Assembly: GCA_964627755.1 (NCBI GenBank)
Contig: CAZVIH010000064.1
Location: forward strand, 1 to 64,000
DNA from: B10-G9 sp964627755
Lineage (GTDB): Bacteria; Chloroflexota; Anaerolineae; Anaerolineales; UBA11858
Direction of reading: 5' to 3'
Length of the DNA: 64,000 bases
Translations under genes and position numbers: made by a program
Notes under the pieces: generated by a model
Databases searched by the model: none
What the model was told of the DNA's origin: nothing
Seen by the model: only the letters and a program-made list of their open reading frames with translations
In this document: piece by piece, positions 51,927-61,592 of the stretch
How the letters are laid out: every line of letters begins with the position of its first letter
Numbering within the stretch: the stretch's first letter is position 1

Positions 51927-54343
51927 AGGCTCTGGGGAAGTTTCTGAAGGAAAAGATCTCTCTTAGAGTATCGGTATATCTTATACTCAGCTACTTGATC
52001 ATCTATTTTGTTTTGGTGGGTGTAGAACTTGTTGTTCGAGGTACTTCTGTTGAAGTTCTGCGTCGAATGATCCTTCTTGGTGTTGTCACAGGATGGCTGC
52101 TGGGTCGGTCTTCTATTAAATTCTGGCAAGCGCTCTTGATATCTATGGTTACTGGTATCCTGTTGACCCTGATTCACGTTGGCGGGATCGATTCTGCAAT
52201 TTGGAATTTGATTAAGGCAGGATTCAGCAGCCTCTGGGATTTTGTATTCCATAAAATTGCGCTGGACAGGGTTAAATTGAATTTATTACTGACGGTCATT
52301 CAAACAAGGTCCCTAGAGATCTATTACGGTTTGCTTCTGTGGGGCAGGGATTTGATAACAGGATTTTATGTATATAACCAGGTGAGTACACTTCTATCCT
52401 GGGGTTATCTGTTGTGGCTGATGGCATCCTGGTTTACCTGGGTCACTTTCAGGAACGATCAGCCAATTTGGGGTTTGATTCCTACCGGAACGATTCTAGC
52501 GATCCTTATGACCTATACGCTAGAAAAAAGGGTTCTGCTGGTCCTGCTCCTGGGAGCTGGATTGATCCTGATTGGTTTGGTCAACCATGAAGTCCTTCAA
52601 CGAGAGTGGAAAAAGTTGAATATAAAAGGGGCCGCGAATGTAAGGGAGAGGGTCGTTCTGATTGTGGTTGGTTTTTCCTTGTACACGATGGTTTTTGCCG
52701 GTTTAATGCCATCGATTAAAATCAAGGCGATAGCTGATCCATTCGAAAAGCTGATTTATGGTGAAAGTGAATCTGGAGGAATAGGCTCTGATCCTTCAAT
52801 AGATGTAGGTGGGTTTAACTCCAATCTCTATTCGATTGAACGGGTTGCAGGAATGCCTCGTCAGAAACTGATTGGTACGGGACCTGAATTGGCCCAGCGG
52901 GTGGTAATGATTGTCCAGTTCCCATCCACGGCTTTTGTAAAAACGGAATTGCCGAATGCTGCCAGGTACTGGAGCTCTTATTCATATGATAAATATACTG
53001 GATCTGGATGGCAGGCCAGCCCAACAGTTGAGGTTGAATACAGCCCTGGCCAGGAAATCATTCCCATCCAGAACGAGAATTTTGATATAGTCACCCAAAA
53101 GATCAGGCTGAGTAATGTCATTAGCGGAACATTATATTCTGCTGGTCCTCCAATTACCGTGGACCAGGATGTATTGGTATCCTGGCGGACCTTGATCGAT
53201 GAGCAGCAGAATGGCTATCAAGGAGAAGATCTTTTCGCAGCAACTATTGACCATAACCAGTACCAGGTGCGGTCCCAGGTATCCAACGCCAGTGACGAAG
53301 ACCTGCGGTCAGCGAATGAAATTTTTCCTGAATGGATCGAAGTCAGGTATCTGGATCTCCCGGATACTGTTCCTGATAGAGTCCTGTTATTAGCGCAGGA
53401 AATTGTGGCTAATCAACCTACAAAATACGATCAAGCCAAAGCTATTGAGACCTTTTTAAGGTCTTACCCTTACACTCTGGATTTGCCAGCGCCGCCAGCA
53501 GATCGGGATGTGGCGGATTATTTCCTGTTTGACCTCCAAACTGGTTATTGTGATTATTATGCGACCGCTATGGTGGTTTTAGCCCGGGCAGTTGGGTTGC
53601 CAGCCAGAGCAGTAGTTGGATACGTAGGTGGACGATACGAGGAAGAGAATGACAGATATCTGGTATCTGAAGCGGATGCCCATACCTGGGTGGAAATTTA
53701 TTTTGGTGTGTATGGATGGATTCCGTTCGAACCAACAGCTGCCAGGAATCTAATCGATGAAGACCAGCTCACACTTCCTCTTCCTCCAGAATTGGAACAG
53801 CTTCCCCAAGCTGTAGATACTATTGAAAAAGGATATTTTCCATGGTTGGAATTGGGCTTGGGATTATTCCTTGTTTTGGTGATTGGACTCTGGTTCTGGA
53901 ACCGGGCCGATCTAGCCCGATTAAGATTCCTGGACACTACCAGCCTGGCGTTAGTTGTTTATCAAAGGATTTTCAGGTACTGCCGCTGGATGGGATTAGG
54001 CCATCATAAATCAGATACTTTGTATGAATTTAGCTCTCAGGTAAAGAATAAATTCAAAGATCTGACCGGTGGACCGCGCAGGGCAAAACAATTTCAAGAT
54101 GTATATCATGAAATGGATCAATTAACCAGGATTACTGTGCTGGCAAATTACAGTGATCTGCCACTCATTGAAGAACAAAAAGTCAGGATTATAAAGATCT
54201 GGAAGAAACTGCGGGTCCAGTTGAGGAGAGCGACCTGGTTATCGGCTTGGAAAACTTTCAGGATCAGGATGTTCAAACTTGAACGAAAAACAGACCAGAT
54301 GGATGATATATTAGGAAATGGAGCAGCTGATGGAAACCGTTAA
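51923..54343 (+). CDS. Membrane transglutaminase-like protein (TgpA type)
   Basis: An 806-residue protein. Several membrane helices occupy residues about 10-260. An extracytoplasmic transglutaminase-core domain follows, with catalytic Cys in LQTGYCDYYATAMVVLAR (about 535), His in EADAHTWVEIYF (about 577) and Asp/Trp in GWIPFEPT (about 592). Another membrane helix near residue 645 (FPWLELGLGLFLVLVIG) and a cytoplasmic tail complete it. TgpA proteins are thought to process or crosslink envelope proteins. Tightly coupled to the DUF58 gene before it and the MoxR gene after it. Confidence 0.88.
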   Translation: MKALGKFLKEKISLRVSVYLILSYLIIYFVLVGVELVVRGTSVEVLRRMILLGVVTGWLLGRSSIKFWQALLISMVTGILLTLIHVGGIDSAIWNLIKAGFSSLWDFVFHKIALDRVKLNLLLTVIQTRSLEIYYGLLLWGRDLITGFYVYNQVSTLLSWGYLLWLMASWFTWVTFRNDQPIWGLIPTGTILAILMTYTLEKRVLLVLLLGAGLILIGLVNHEVLQREWKKLNIKGAANVRERVVLIVVGFSLYTMVFAGLMPSIKIKAIADPFEKLIYGESESGGIGSDPSIDVGGFNSNLYSIERVAGMPRQKLIGTGPELAQRVVMIVQFPSTAFVKTELPNAARYWSSYSYDKYTGSGWQASPTVEVEYSPGQEIIPIQNENFDIVTQKIRLSNVISGTLYSAGPPITVDQDVLVSWRTLIDEQQNGYQGEDLFAATIDHNQYQVRSQVSNASDEDLRSANEIFPEWIEVRYLDLPDTVPDRVLLLAQEIVANQPTKYDQAKAIETFLRSYPYTLDLPAPPADRDVADYFLFDLQTGYCDYYATAMVVLARAVGLPARAVVGYVGGRYEEENDRYLVSEADAHTWVEIYFGVYGWIPFEPTAARNLIDEDQLTLPLPPELEQLPQAVDTIEKGYFPWLELGLGLFLVLVIGLWFWNRADLARLRFLDTTSLALVVYQRIFRYCRWMGLGHHKSDTLYEFSSQVKNKFKDLTGGPRRAKQFQDVYHEMDQLTRITVLANYSDLPLIEEQKVRIIKIWKKLRVQLRRATWLSAWKTFRIRMFKLERKTDQMDDILGNGAADGNR

Positions 54344-55283
54344 GGAACTGACAACAACATTAGTACAGAATATTGAAAAAGTAATCATCGGCAAACGGCG
54401 GGCTGTTCAGCTGGTTGTGCTGGGGTTGATCTGTGAAGGCCACGTCCTGATCGAAGATGTGCCCGGTGTCGGAAAAACTATGCTGGCCCGGAGTTTGGCG
54501 CGCTCTTTGAATTGCTCCTTCAGCAGAATCCAGTGCACTCCAGATATGCTGCCGAGTGATATTACAGGGGTAGAAATCTATGATCAATCCACCGGCGAAT
54601 TCAGATTCTTACCTGGTCCGATCCTCAACCAGATCATTCTGGCAGATGAAATCAACCGGGCCACGCCCAAAACCCAGTCAGCTTTATTGGAAGCGATGCA
54701 GGAGCGACAGGTAACGGTTAGCGGTGAAACACATCTAATTCCGAAACCTTTTATGGTGTTGGCTACCCAAAACCCGATCGAGTATGAGGGAACTTTCCCT
54801 CTCCCGGAAGCCCAGCTGGACCGTTTTATGGTTAAAGTTAATATTGGGTATCCCGGAATTACAGAAGAAATTGCTGTTATAGCAAATCAGCAAACCGCCC
54901 ACCCGATTGATTCCATTCAGCAAGTGACTAATCCAGAGAAGATCATTGAAGTTCAAGAACGGGTTAAAGAGGTATATATTGCTGAATCTATTAAAAAATA
55001 TATTGTTGAAATCACCCAGGAAACTCGCTCTGCGGATTCTGTATACCTGGGAGCCAGTCCAAGGGGAAGTTTAGCTCTAGCACGAGCTAGTCAGGCTTGG
55101 GCTGCGATGTACGGGCGTAAGTTTGTGATCCCGGATGATGTTAAGTTGCTGGCCGAGTCAACTCTGGGGCACCGCGTGATCCTCAGTTCATCCGCCAGGC
55201 TGCAGGAATTGCGAACCGGAGATCTGATCCGAGAAATATTGCGTAATGTACCTGTTCCTGGAGGAGATTTTCGAGGTGAGTAG
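54318..55283 (+). CDS. MoxR-family AAA+ ATPase
   Basis: A 321-residue AAA+ ATPase with Walker A GVGKTMLA (about residues 51-58), Walker B ILADEINRA (about 112-120), sensor FMVLATQNPIEYEGTFPLPEAQ and a helical lid. MoxR proteins act as chaperones for vWA or DUF58 partners. Overlaps the transglutaminase gene by 26 bases. Translation could start at the first Met or at Met5; both follow GGAG-like sequences. Confidence 0.9.
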   Translation: MEQLMETVKELTTTLVQNIEKVIIGKRRAVQLVVLGLICEGHVLIEDVPGVGKTMLARSLARSLNCSFSRIQCTPDMLPSDITGVEIYDQSTGEFRFLPGPILNQIILADEINRATPKTQSALLEAMQERQVTVSGETHLIPKPFMVLATQNPIEYEGTFPLPEAQLDRFMVKVNIGYPGITEEIAVIANQQTAHPIDSIQQVTNPEKIIEVQERVKEVYIAESIKKYIVEITQETRSADSVYLGASPRGSLALARASQAWAAMYGRKFVIPDDVKLLAESTLGHRVILSSSARLQELRTGDLIREILRNVPVPGGDFRGE

Positions 55284-55497
55284 GGATTTAAGGGAATATT
55301 CAAAGAACACAAAAACCCGCTTGATTCTAGGATTTTTAGCCTTGATCTTCCTGGTTGGAGATGGGTTGATCTTTTTATTTTACGGTAAAGAATCCGGGAT
55401 CCTCAGCCTGATTTGTACCCTAGGGGCGCTGATACCAGTAGGGCTGATCATAATATTCCTGGTGATCGCGGACAGGGTAGTGAAGAAAAACCAGTAG
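55276..55497 (+). CDS. Small membrane protein of the MoxR operon (73 aa)
   Basis: A frame from the GTG at 55276 (GGAGGA 9 bases upstream), overlapping moxR by 8 bases, gives a 73-residue protein starting VSRDLREYSKN, with two membrane helices (LILGFLALIFLVGDGLIFLF and ICTLGALIPVGLIIIFLVIA) and a basic end (RVVKKNQ). The in-frame ATG at 55246 lies inside moxR and has no ribosome-binding site. No family recognised. The position suggests an accessory of the MoxR/transglutaminase system. Confidence 0.6.
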   Translation: MSRDLREYSKNTKTRLILGFLALIFLVGDGLIFLFYGKESGILSLICTLGALIPVGLIIIFLVIADRVVKKNQ

Positions 55498-55530
55498 GAT
55501 TCTATTTACTTAAAGGTATGATTAAATATA

Positions 55531-55564
55531 AATACGGCATCCGAAAGGATGCCGTATTTATTTT
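55531..55564. terminator. Bidirectional terminator with GAAA tetraloop
   Basis: A 12-bp stem (55531-55542 with 55547-55558, core ACGGCATCC/GGATGCCGT) closed by a GAAA loop, with T-rich flanks on both strands. It separates the convergent MoxR and iron-sulfur operons and touches the stop codon of the - strand gene. Confidence 0.9.
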
Positions 55565-57434
55565 ATACCAGTGTTTGATTGAGGATCTCTACGATGTCAA
55601 ATACCTTTATGTCTTCTGCCAGACCCTTTGAGCGCAAAGCGTCGTCAAACATGATTAAGCAGTATGGGCAAGCTGTAGTTATTGTATCCGCTTTTAGATC
55701 TAGGGCTTGCTGCAACCGATGATGATTAATACGGGTATCTGCAGCTGTTTCCAACCACATGGCACCTCCGCCACCGCCACAGCAGAAGCTCTCTTGTTTG
55801 GCCGCTTTCATTTCGAGTGGGGTCAGATTAGCTTTATTGAGCAAGTCCCGTGGCTGAGAATAGATCTTGTTGTACCGGCCTAAATAACAGGAGTCATGGA
55901 AGGTGAGTCTACCTAATTCTTGGGAGCCGGAACCCTGGAACTGGAGTCCGGGCAGTAACTCAGCCAGGAATTCCACAGCATGCTGGACCTGAAAATCTCC
56001 ACCAAATGAAGGGTATTCGTTTTTCAGTGTATTCAATCCATGTGGACAGAGTGTAATAATCTTCTTAAATTGAATTTCAGAGAATACAGCTATATTCTCC
56101 TCGGCAGCTACTTGGAATAGATATTCATTTCCCATCCTGCGGGCAGTTTCGCCGCAGCACATTTCTGCATCTCCAAGAATGCCGTAATCGACTTTAAGCT
56201 TGTTAAGGATTTCAATGAAAGCCCGGGTGACTTTTTGGTTGCGATCGTCGAAGGCGCCAGCGCAGCCGATGAAATAGAGAACATCAACCTTGTCTCCCGG
56301 GGAGAGTACTCTGACATCTAATCCATCAGCCCAACTCATCCGATTCTGGGCTGGCATGCCCCAGGGATTTCCCTGGCGTTCAAAATTCCTCAGTGTTTCA
56401 CCAACAGTTTGAGGGACTTCTCCTGTCATTAGGACTTGCGCTCTCCGGATGTCAATAACTTGCTCGGGAGGGCGAATAAATGCCGGGCAGACATCCAGAC
56501 AGTGGCCGCAGGTTGTGCATGACCAGAGAAATTCTTCCTCCAGTAATTGTGATTGGAACTCATTTTTACTGTCTTTTTGAGGGGAAATCAAAACAGAAGC
56601 CATATTATCCCTGAGCATCAACAGCAATTTTCTGGGTGAATAGGTCAATCCGCTGTTTGTAGCCGGGCAAACCTCTTCGCAGCGGCCGCACTGCAGGCAG
56701 GAATCGAACGCAAGTAAACTTAATGAGGAAAACTCATTGACGGTAGAAGTTCCCAGAACTTCCGCATCCATGATATCCCGAATGGTCTCAAGCTCACCTG
56801 CAGACCGATCGGACTTCATAAAAATATGGAATGGTGTGAAGATCATATGGCGCATTTTTGTGAAAGGTATACTGGCAGCGAGCAGCAATCCCAACCCAAC
56901 ATGCAATATGAAAATGTATGAATGGATTGTATTTGCTCCTGAGGGGGAGAGGGCCATTTTTCTCAGTAGAATTGCGACCCAATTTCCGATTGGCGACCAG
57001 TTGGCCCAGGTAGGATCCCAGATTAAAATTCGGAGTCCTTCAGTGAAGAAACCTACCAGGGGAATACATGCCAGCAGGATCAAGGCATAAATATCATCCC
57101 ACGAGTTTTCCATAAATTTTGGACGAATAGCAAGGCGTCTGACTAGAGCCATGATCACACCCACCAGGATGGCAGCGCCTGCCAGGTCCATGATCAGTTC
57201 ATAGCCCAAATATACACCTTTGGAAAACAGAGGCCATGTAAAGGGTACAAATAAACCCATTTGCATGATCTTTATGGCTGTACCAATCAACTGAATGATA
57301 ACGCCCCAAAAGATCATAAGATGCATTATTCCGGGATAGATCTTTTTAATCGTCCGGAACTGGCCAAGAGCATAAAGAAGAACATCGCCAAGGCGAGACC
57401 AGGGTTTTGAAATTCGTTGTTCAGTAGTTGTCAT
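55563..57434 (-). CDS. HdrD-like iron-sulfur protein fused to a NarI-like cytochrome b domain
   Basis: A 623-residue protein. The N-terminal 200 residues hold about five membrane helices and histidines typical of nitrate reductase gamma/HdrE-like haem b subunits (GIMHLMIFWGVIIQ, HVGLGLLLAASIPFTKMRH). Two ferredoxin motifs follow (CLQCGRCEEVCP and CTTCGHCLDVCP), then two CCG domains (AEMCCGETARRMG and ESFCCGGGGGAMW) that bind an active-site [4Fe-4S] cluster in HdrB/HdrD. Such fused proteins oxidise or reduce quinones against a thiol or electron-bifurcating partner. It is the last gene of a unit with the b6f-like complex. Confidence 0.88.
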   Translation of the reverse strand: MTTTEQRISKPWSRLGDVLLYALGQFRTIKKIYPGIMHLMIFWGVIIQLIGTAIKIMQMGLFVPFTWPLFSKGVYLGYELIMDLAGAAILVGVIMALVRRLAIRPKFMENSWDDIYALILLACIPLVGFFTEGLRILIWDPTWANWSPIGNWVAILLRKMALSPSGANTIHSYIFILHVGLGLLLAASIPFTKMRHMIFTPFHIFMKSDRSAGELETIRDIMDAEVLGTSTVNEFSSLSLLAFDSCLQCGRCEEVCPATNSGLTYSPRKLLLMLRDNMASVLISPQKDSKNEFQSQLLEEEFLWSCTTCGHCLDVCPAFIRPPEQVIDIRRAQVLMTGEVPQTVGETLRNFERQGNPWGMPAQNRMSWADGLDVRVLSPGDKVDVLYFIGCAGAFDDRNQKVTRAFIEILNKLKVDYGILGDAEMCCGETARRMGNEYLFQVAAEENIAVFSEIQFKKIITLCPHGLNTLKNEYPSFGGDFQVQHAVEFLAELLPGLQFQGSGSQELGRLTFHDSCYLGRYNKIYSQPRDLLNKANLTPLEMKAAKQESFCCGGGGGAMWLETAADTRINHHRLQQALDLKADTITTACPYCLIMFDDALRSKGLAEDIKVFDIVEILNQTLV

Positions 57435-57865
57435 GCAGATCCTCCGATGAAAATCTCGCCATCTACGATCGTCAGGGGAATTTTTTCCAGTGGTGTTGGA
57501 GGTGGGCCAGAGATAACTCCACCTTCATAGGGCTCAAAAAAACCTTCATGGCACGGACAATGAATTACCTGGTCAGCAACGTCCCATTTGCAGATGCATG
57601 CAAAATGAGTGCAAACAGCAGAATAAGCCCGGAGGCCTTTGTCCGTATTGATAACAAGAGCCGGGTAGCGCCCAAAAGGAATTGTCAGGCTTTCTCCCTG
57701 CGGGATATCATCAACTGTGCCTACCCTCACGGGATCTGCGGGGGTTTCTTCCAGGCTGGGAGGATAGAGATAGGCAATAAAAGGGGCCAGCAATGCAGTA
57801 AAACCGGTAGCTGCCAATCCCTTTTTAAGCACGTTTAGGAAGTCTCGACGCGAAATCTCACTCAT
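57431..57865 (-). CDS. Rieske [2Fe-2S] protein of a b6f-like complex
   Basis: A 144-residue protein with a short twin-arginine-like anchor (SRRDFLNVLKKGLAATGFTALLAP) and Rieske cluster boxes CTHFACICKW (about residue 84) and CPCHEGFF (about 98). The more usual CTHLGC and CPCHGS are slightly altered; Ala and Glu replace Gly near the cluster, which may shift its potential. Overlaps the downstream iron-sulfur gene by 4 bases and follows subunit IV immediately. Confidence 0.9.
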   Translation of the reverse strand: MSEISRRDFLNVLKKGLAATGFTALLAPFIAYLYPPSLEETPADPVRVGTVDDIPQGESLTIPFGRYPALVINTDKGLRAYSAVCTHFACICKWDVADQVIHCPCHEGFFEPYEGGVISGPPPTPLEKIPLTIVDGEIFIGGSA

Positions 57866-58261
57866 TTAGCTCACCTCCCCCCAGATAGTCAGGGCGATAA
57901 TGATCACAACTGCTATTAGTGATAACCAGAATCTCGTCCTGACCGTCTTTTTCGACTGGTCTGGTTTCTGATCGAGAAAGGGCCAGATCATGAGCAGGAC
58001 GATCGCCAGGACTGGCGAAGTCGCACCAATTGTTTCTGGAATAAAACGCAAGAGTTGATATAAGGCCAGAAAATACCATTCAGGTTTGATATGAAGCGGG
58101 GTTTCCATAGGATCTGCAGGTGCACCCAATCCGACGGGGGCAAACAGGCCGATCACACCGATTACAACAACCAGAATGACAACTCCCAGGGCGACTTTGG
58201 CTTCTAAGGCTACATGGTCCGGGTAAAAAGGAACACCCTTCTCTTGATTGTTTTCAGACAT
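57866..58261 (-). CDS. Cytochrome b6f-like subunit IV
   Basis: A 131-residue membrane protein with three hydrophobic segments and the quinol-site motif PEWYF (IKPEWYFLALYQLLR, about residues 60-74). It matches the C-terminal half of cytochrome b carried separately, as PetD in cyanobacteria. Its stop precedes the Rieske start by a single base, and the b6 gene lies 44 bases upstream. Confidence 0.9.
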   Translation of the reverse strand: MSENNQEKGVPFYPDHVALEAKVALGVVILVVVIGVIGLFAPVGLGAPADPMETPLHIKPEWYFLALYQLLRFIPETIGATSPVLAIVLLMIWPFLDQKPDQSKKTVRTRFWLSLIAVVIIIALTIWGEVS

Positions 58262-58305
58262 CAGATTACTCCCATTTATTCAAGCTCTCTAGCACTAACT
58301 CGTTG

Positions 58306-59268
58306 TTAGAGTGGTTTCATCAGACCTTGTTTGCGGATCATGATGAAATGCAAACCCATCGCCCCGACTGTAATTAACGGTAGGATCAGGATATGGCCAG
58401 CGAAAAATCGGCTTAATGTAAGACTGGTAATACTCCATCCGCCTCTTAAGAAAACCAGAGCTAGGTCTCCGATGATTGGAATACTTCCTCCAATCTCTGT
58501 ACCGACTGTAGTTGCCCAGTATGCTCTCTGGTCCCAGGGAAGCAAATACCCCGTGAATCCGAACGCCAGAGTCATAATTAACAGTGATACGCCTGAAACC
58601 CAATTCAGCTCCCTGGGCGGTTTGTATGCTCCCATAATAAATACACGCAGCATGTGCGCAAAGGCCATGACAATCATTCCATTGGCAGACCAATGGTGGA
58701 CCATGCGAAATGCCGATCCGAGCAGCACCTCATTTTCTATAAATTGGATGCTGGCGTAAGCTTCGGTAGGGGTCGGTTTGTAATAAAAGGCTAACATGAT
58801 GCCGGTTACACCCTGGACGAGGAAAAGGAAGAAAGTCAATCCTCCCAGGCAGTACCACCAACGCCGCTGCCAATCGGGTACAGGTTTTGCCAGGATGGGT
58901 TTCATAAATTCTGATAATTGATAACGCTCATCAACCCAGGAGAGGATCCGTGTTGGAATAGGAATCCATTTCTCTCTGGATCGCCAGACACTGGCGCTGC
59001 GGGCGATGCCGAAGAGAAGGATTAATCCAGCCCCGCCAAACAGGACCCAGCGACCCAGCGGCGTCCAGATGTTAGTGAATTCCTCATCGACGTGGCATTG
59101 GATGCAGGTATCTTTCTCAGGTTCCGGTGGGGCTTGGGTAATCAGATCAGTGCCATATCCTGAGGAAGATTGATTCGCCGTTGTATAGGCGTGAACACCT
59201 GCAGCTGTGGCAAGGACTAGTATTGCGCTGAGAGCCACAATCAGGATTGTACGGTAAATAGATTTCAT
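58306..59268 (-). CDS. Cytochrome b6 with a fused N-terminal monohaem cytochrome c
   Basis: A 320-residue protein. A cleavable signal (IVALSAILVLATAAGVHA) leads to a short domain with one haem c site, CIQCH near residue 57, and then a membrane helix. From about residue 110 it is a cytochrome b6 domain with four haem-ligand histidines, as H-x13-H (HHWSANGMIVMAFAH) and H-x14-H (AGHILILP...GLHF). The 14-residue spacing is the b6 type. The cysteine for haem ci cannot be judged without alignment. The c-b fusion would place a soluble-phase haem beside the quinol site. First gene of the complex operon. Confidence 0.88.
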   Translation of the reverse strand: MKSIYRTILIVALSAILVLATAAGVHAYTTANQSSSGYGTDLITQAPPEPEKDTCIQCHVDEEFTNIWTPLGRWVLFGGAGLILLFGIARSASVWRSREKWIPIPTRILSWVDERYQLSEFMKPILAKPVPDWQRRWWYCLGGLTFFLFLVQGVTGIMLAFYYKPTPTEAYASIQFIENEVLLGSAFRMVHHWSANGMIVMAFAHMLRVFIMGAYKPPRELNWVSGVSLLIMTLAFGFTGYLLPWDQRAYWATTVGTEIGGSIPIIGDLALVFLRGGWSITSLTLSRFFAGHILILPLITVGAMGLHFIMIRKQGLMKPL

Positions 59269-59524
59269 ATAAAACCTCGTCTGCGCTGAATACAGTGAGA
59301 CTTAAACCGCAACTATTAAGATTTCAATCAGGAATGAGTTTGATGTTATCCATTCAGCAGGTACCCTCTGTTGAGCAATGTCTGGATTGATGATCAAAGG
59401 AAATACAGGTTGGCAGTATTTTCCCTGATCAAAATGGGTTACATCAATAGATGATAAAAATATAACATAATTCAACCGGTAATACAGGTGTCATTCTTCA
59501 TAAGGGGGCTAAACTTGGAGTCAT

Positions 59525-60019
59525 TCAGCGGATTGTAAAAGAGAATTCCTCGAGAATCTGAGCCACAACTATAGGGATCGCTTTTGCGACCGCAGGTGTG
59601 GGGGTTTCACTGAATTCGAGGATATTTTCAACTTCAACAGCATAAATGCTGAATTCTCCCGGAATTTGATAACCCATCTTTTCTGCAGCGTCCAGGGCGG
59701 TGACCAAAGAAGTGTCATGGGCAGATGTGCTGTGCTGAGTAGGTGATACTGACCTCAGATCATCTAGGCTTAGATGATGGATTGTTCCGGGAGTGCTTGA
59801 CTCGGGATTCAGATAAAAGGCATCGATCAGGATCACCCGTTCATACCCCAACAACGATTCCATCAAGCGCAGCCCACCAGCGCTGGCTTCAGTGATTGTC
59901 AGCTCCGGATGTGCTTCCAGGTTGATCTGCTTTTCCAGTTCGAGGGCGACTTTTACACCTACTCCGTCGTCAGTGAGAATTGGATTACCCAGACCGATTA
60001 TTAGTGTTTTCTTATCCAT
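59525..60019 (-). CDS. Hydrogenase maturation protease
   Basis: A 164-residue endopeptidase of the HycI/HoxW type (gene span 59525-60019 on the - strand). It begins MDKKTLIIGLGNPILTDDGVG, whose GLGNP, Asp and the later SAGGLRLMESLLGY with VILIDAF are the nickel-ligand and fold motifs of the family. It removes the C-terminal extension of the large subunit after nickel insertion. An ATG 14 residues upstream lies within the terminator hairpin and is rejected. No strong ribosome-binding site precedes the chosen ATG. Confidence 0.85.
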   Translation of the reverse strand: MDKKTLIIGLGNPILTDDGVGVKVALELEKQINLEAHPELTITEASAGGLRLMESLLGYERVILIDAFYLNPESSTPGTIHHLSLDDLRSVSPTQHSTSAHDTSLVTALDAAEKMGYQIPGEFSIYAVEVENILEFSETPTPAVAKAIPIVVAQILEEFSFTIR

Positions 60020-60070
60020 AATAAAAAGGTAACCAGCTCCCAGAAATGATTCTCTGTTCACTGGTTACCT
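60020..60070 (-). terminator. Terminator/attenuator between the hydrogenase and its protease
   Basis: On the - strand AGGTAACCAG (60070-60061) pairs with CTGGTTACCT (60036-60027), followed by TTTTTATT and directly by the ATG at 60019. A perfect 10-bp stem with a 24-base loop. It would reduce protease expression compared with the hydrogenase subunits. Confidence 0.65.
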
Positions 60071-60104
60071 ATAATTCTACACGGATTTTTATGAGTTTAT
60101 CTCA

Positions 60105-61592
60105 TCAATCGATATATTGACTCTGGGTACCGATCAAATTACCCTCTGCGTCCTTGATTTGCACTTCCAGGGGCATCTGGCCAGGTAACGAGTGAGTTGC
60201 GCAGGACATACAGGGATCGTAATTCCTGAAAGCCATCTCGATTGTGTTGAGAAGACCCTCGCTGACTACTCCGCCTTTTATCAGCCCCTCAGCTGCCTTT
60301 TTGATAGACATGGCAATTGGGGCGTTGTTATTGGTTGTGCCGACGATCAGGTTGACGTCTGTCAAAATGCCATTCTCATCTGTTTTATAGTGGTGGGTTA
60401 ATGTACCGCGGGGAGCTTCCACGCTTCCAACACCTTCAGTGGGGGTATTAGTAACGATCGGCCGTACATTGGGATCCAGAATCTCCGGATCATTGGCTAG
60501 CTCTTGCATCCGCTCAGCGGCGTAGAGCAGTTCTACTAACCTGGCCCAATGAGTCGCCAGTCGGTGATGTACAGGAGCATAAAGCCCGGCGGTTTTTTGG
60601 GAGCCAAGGGTTTCGTAGAATCTTTCATAATGTTCCTGGGCTTTGGGAGTTGCCATGCCGTCGGCTGCATTCAGGCGGGATAGGGGAGTTGCACAGTAGA
60701 CGCCACTGTCAACGCCATCAACAAAACCATTCCATCCCACATCTTTCAGGTAGGGGAATTTCAGGTAGGACCATGGTTCTACCCGCTCAGCGATATGCTG
60801 CGCGTAATCCTTAGAAGGATATTTGACCAGCTCCTTACCCTCAGGACCAACGACCCGGATCAATCCATCATAGAAATTGATCTGATTCTTATCATCAACG
60901 GTGCCCATGTAATAAGTCTTGTGCGTGAAAGCATCGGAGACTATCAGGTCCACATAAGCCTGGTTTGCCAGAACGATATCGTCAAAGATCTTGAGACTGA
61001 AGAGCGCAAAATCGATATTCTTTTGAGAGAAATCAAGGATGGTATCTCGTTCCTCTTTGGTCAGGGATTTACTCCAACCACCTGGTAACCCCGCAACAGG
61101 GTGAACACCACGCCCTCCGAGCATTTTGATGACTTCGTGATTTCTTTTCCTGCACTCGATTACCTGGATTCCGATATCCACGCCCACTTTGTGAATTACA
61201 CCCAGGATATTCCGTTCTGCTGGGTTTGAATCCGGACCCAGAACAAAGTCAGGGCCTCCCAGAGCGTAGAAGTGGACTGTGTGGTCAGTGACATAAAAGG
61301 CAGAGTAGAAAAGCTCCCTCAGCTTCTTAACAACTGGTGCAGGGTCGATGTCAAAAAGAGCATCCAGGGCTTTGGTGGCAGCCATATGGTGTGCTTCAGG
61401 GCAGACACCGCAGATCCGGTTTGTGATGCGGGGCATTTCCTCTGCAGGTCGGCCAATTGAGAACTGTTCAAAACCCCGCAATTCGGGGATTTGCAGATAG
61501 GCATTCTTAACATCGCCTTCTTCGTTGAGGAAGATCTCAATCTTTCCATGGCCTTCCAGTCTGGTTATTGGATCTATGGTTATACGTTCCAT
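60105..61592 (-). CDS. mvhA: [NiFe]-hydrogenase large subunit, MvhA type
   Basis: A 495-residue protein with L1 motif RICGVCPEAHH (about residues 58-68) and L2 motif DPCMSCATH (about 459-467) binding the NiFe centre. It ends in a 27-residue extension after the L2 histidine (SLPGQMPLEVQ...), the piece cut by the maturation protease encoded downstream. With MvhG, MvhD and HdrA upstream in the same orientation it is a group 3c-type hydrogenase. The start overlaps the MvhG stop by 1 base. Confidence 0.92.
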   Translation of the reverse strand: MERITIDPITRLEGHGKIEIFLNEEGDVKNAYLQIPELRGFEQFSIGRPAEEMPRITNRICGVCPEAHHMAATKALDALFDIDPAPVVKKLRELFYSAFYVTDHTVHFYALGGPDFVLGPDSNPAERNILGVIHKVGVDIGIQVIECRKRNHEVIKMLGGRGVHPVAGLPGGWSKSLTKEERDTILDFSQKNIDFALFSLKIFDDIVLANQAYVDLIVSDAFTHKTYYMGTVDDKNQINFYDGLIRVVGPEGKELVKYPSKDYAQHIAERVEPWSYLKFPYLKDVGWNGFVDGVDSGVYCATPLSRLNAADGMATPKAQEHYERFYETLGSQKTAGLYAPVHHRLATHWARLVELLYAAERMQELANDPEILDPNVRPIVTNTPTEGVGSVEAPRGTLTHHYKTDENGILTDVNLIVGTTNNNAPIAMSIKKAAEGLIKGGVVSEGLLNTIEMAFRNYDPCMSCATHSLPGQMPLEVQIKDAEGNLIGTQSQYID

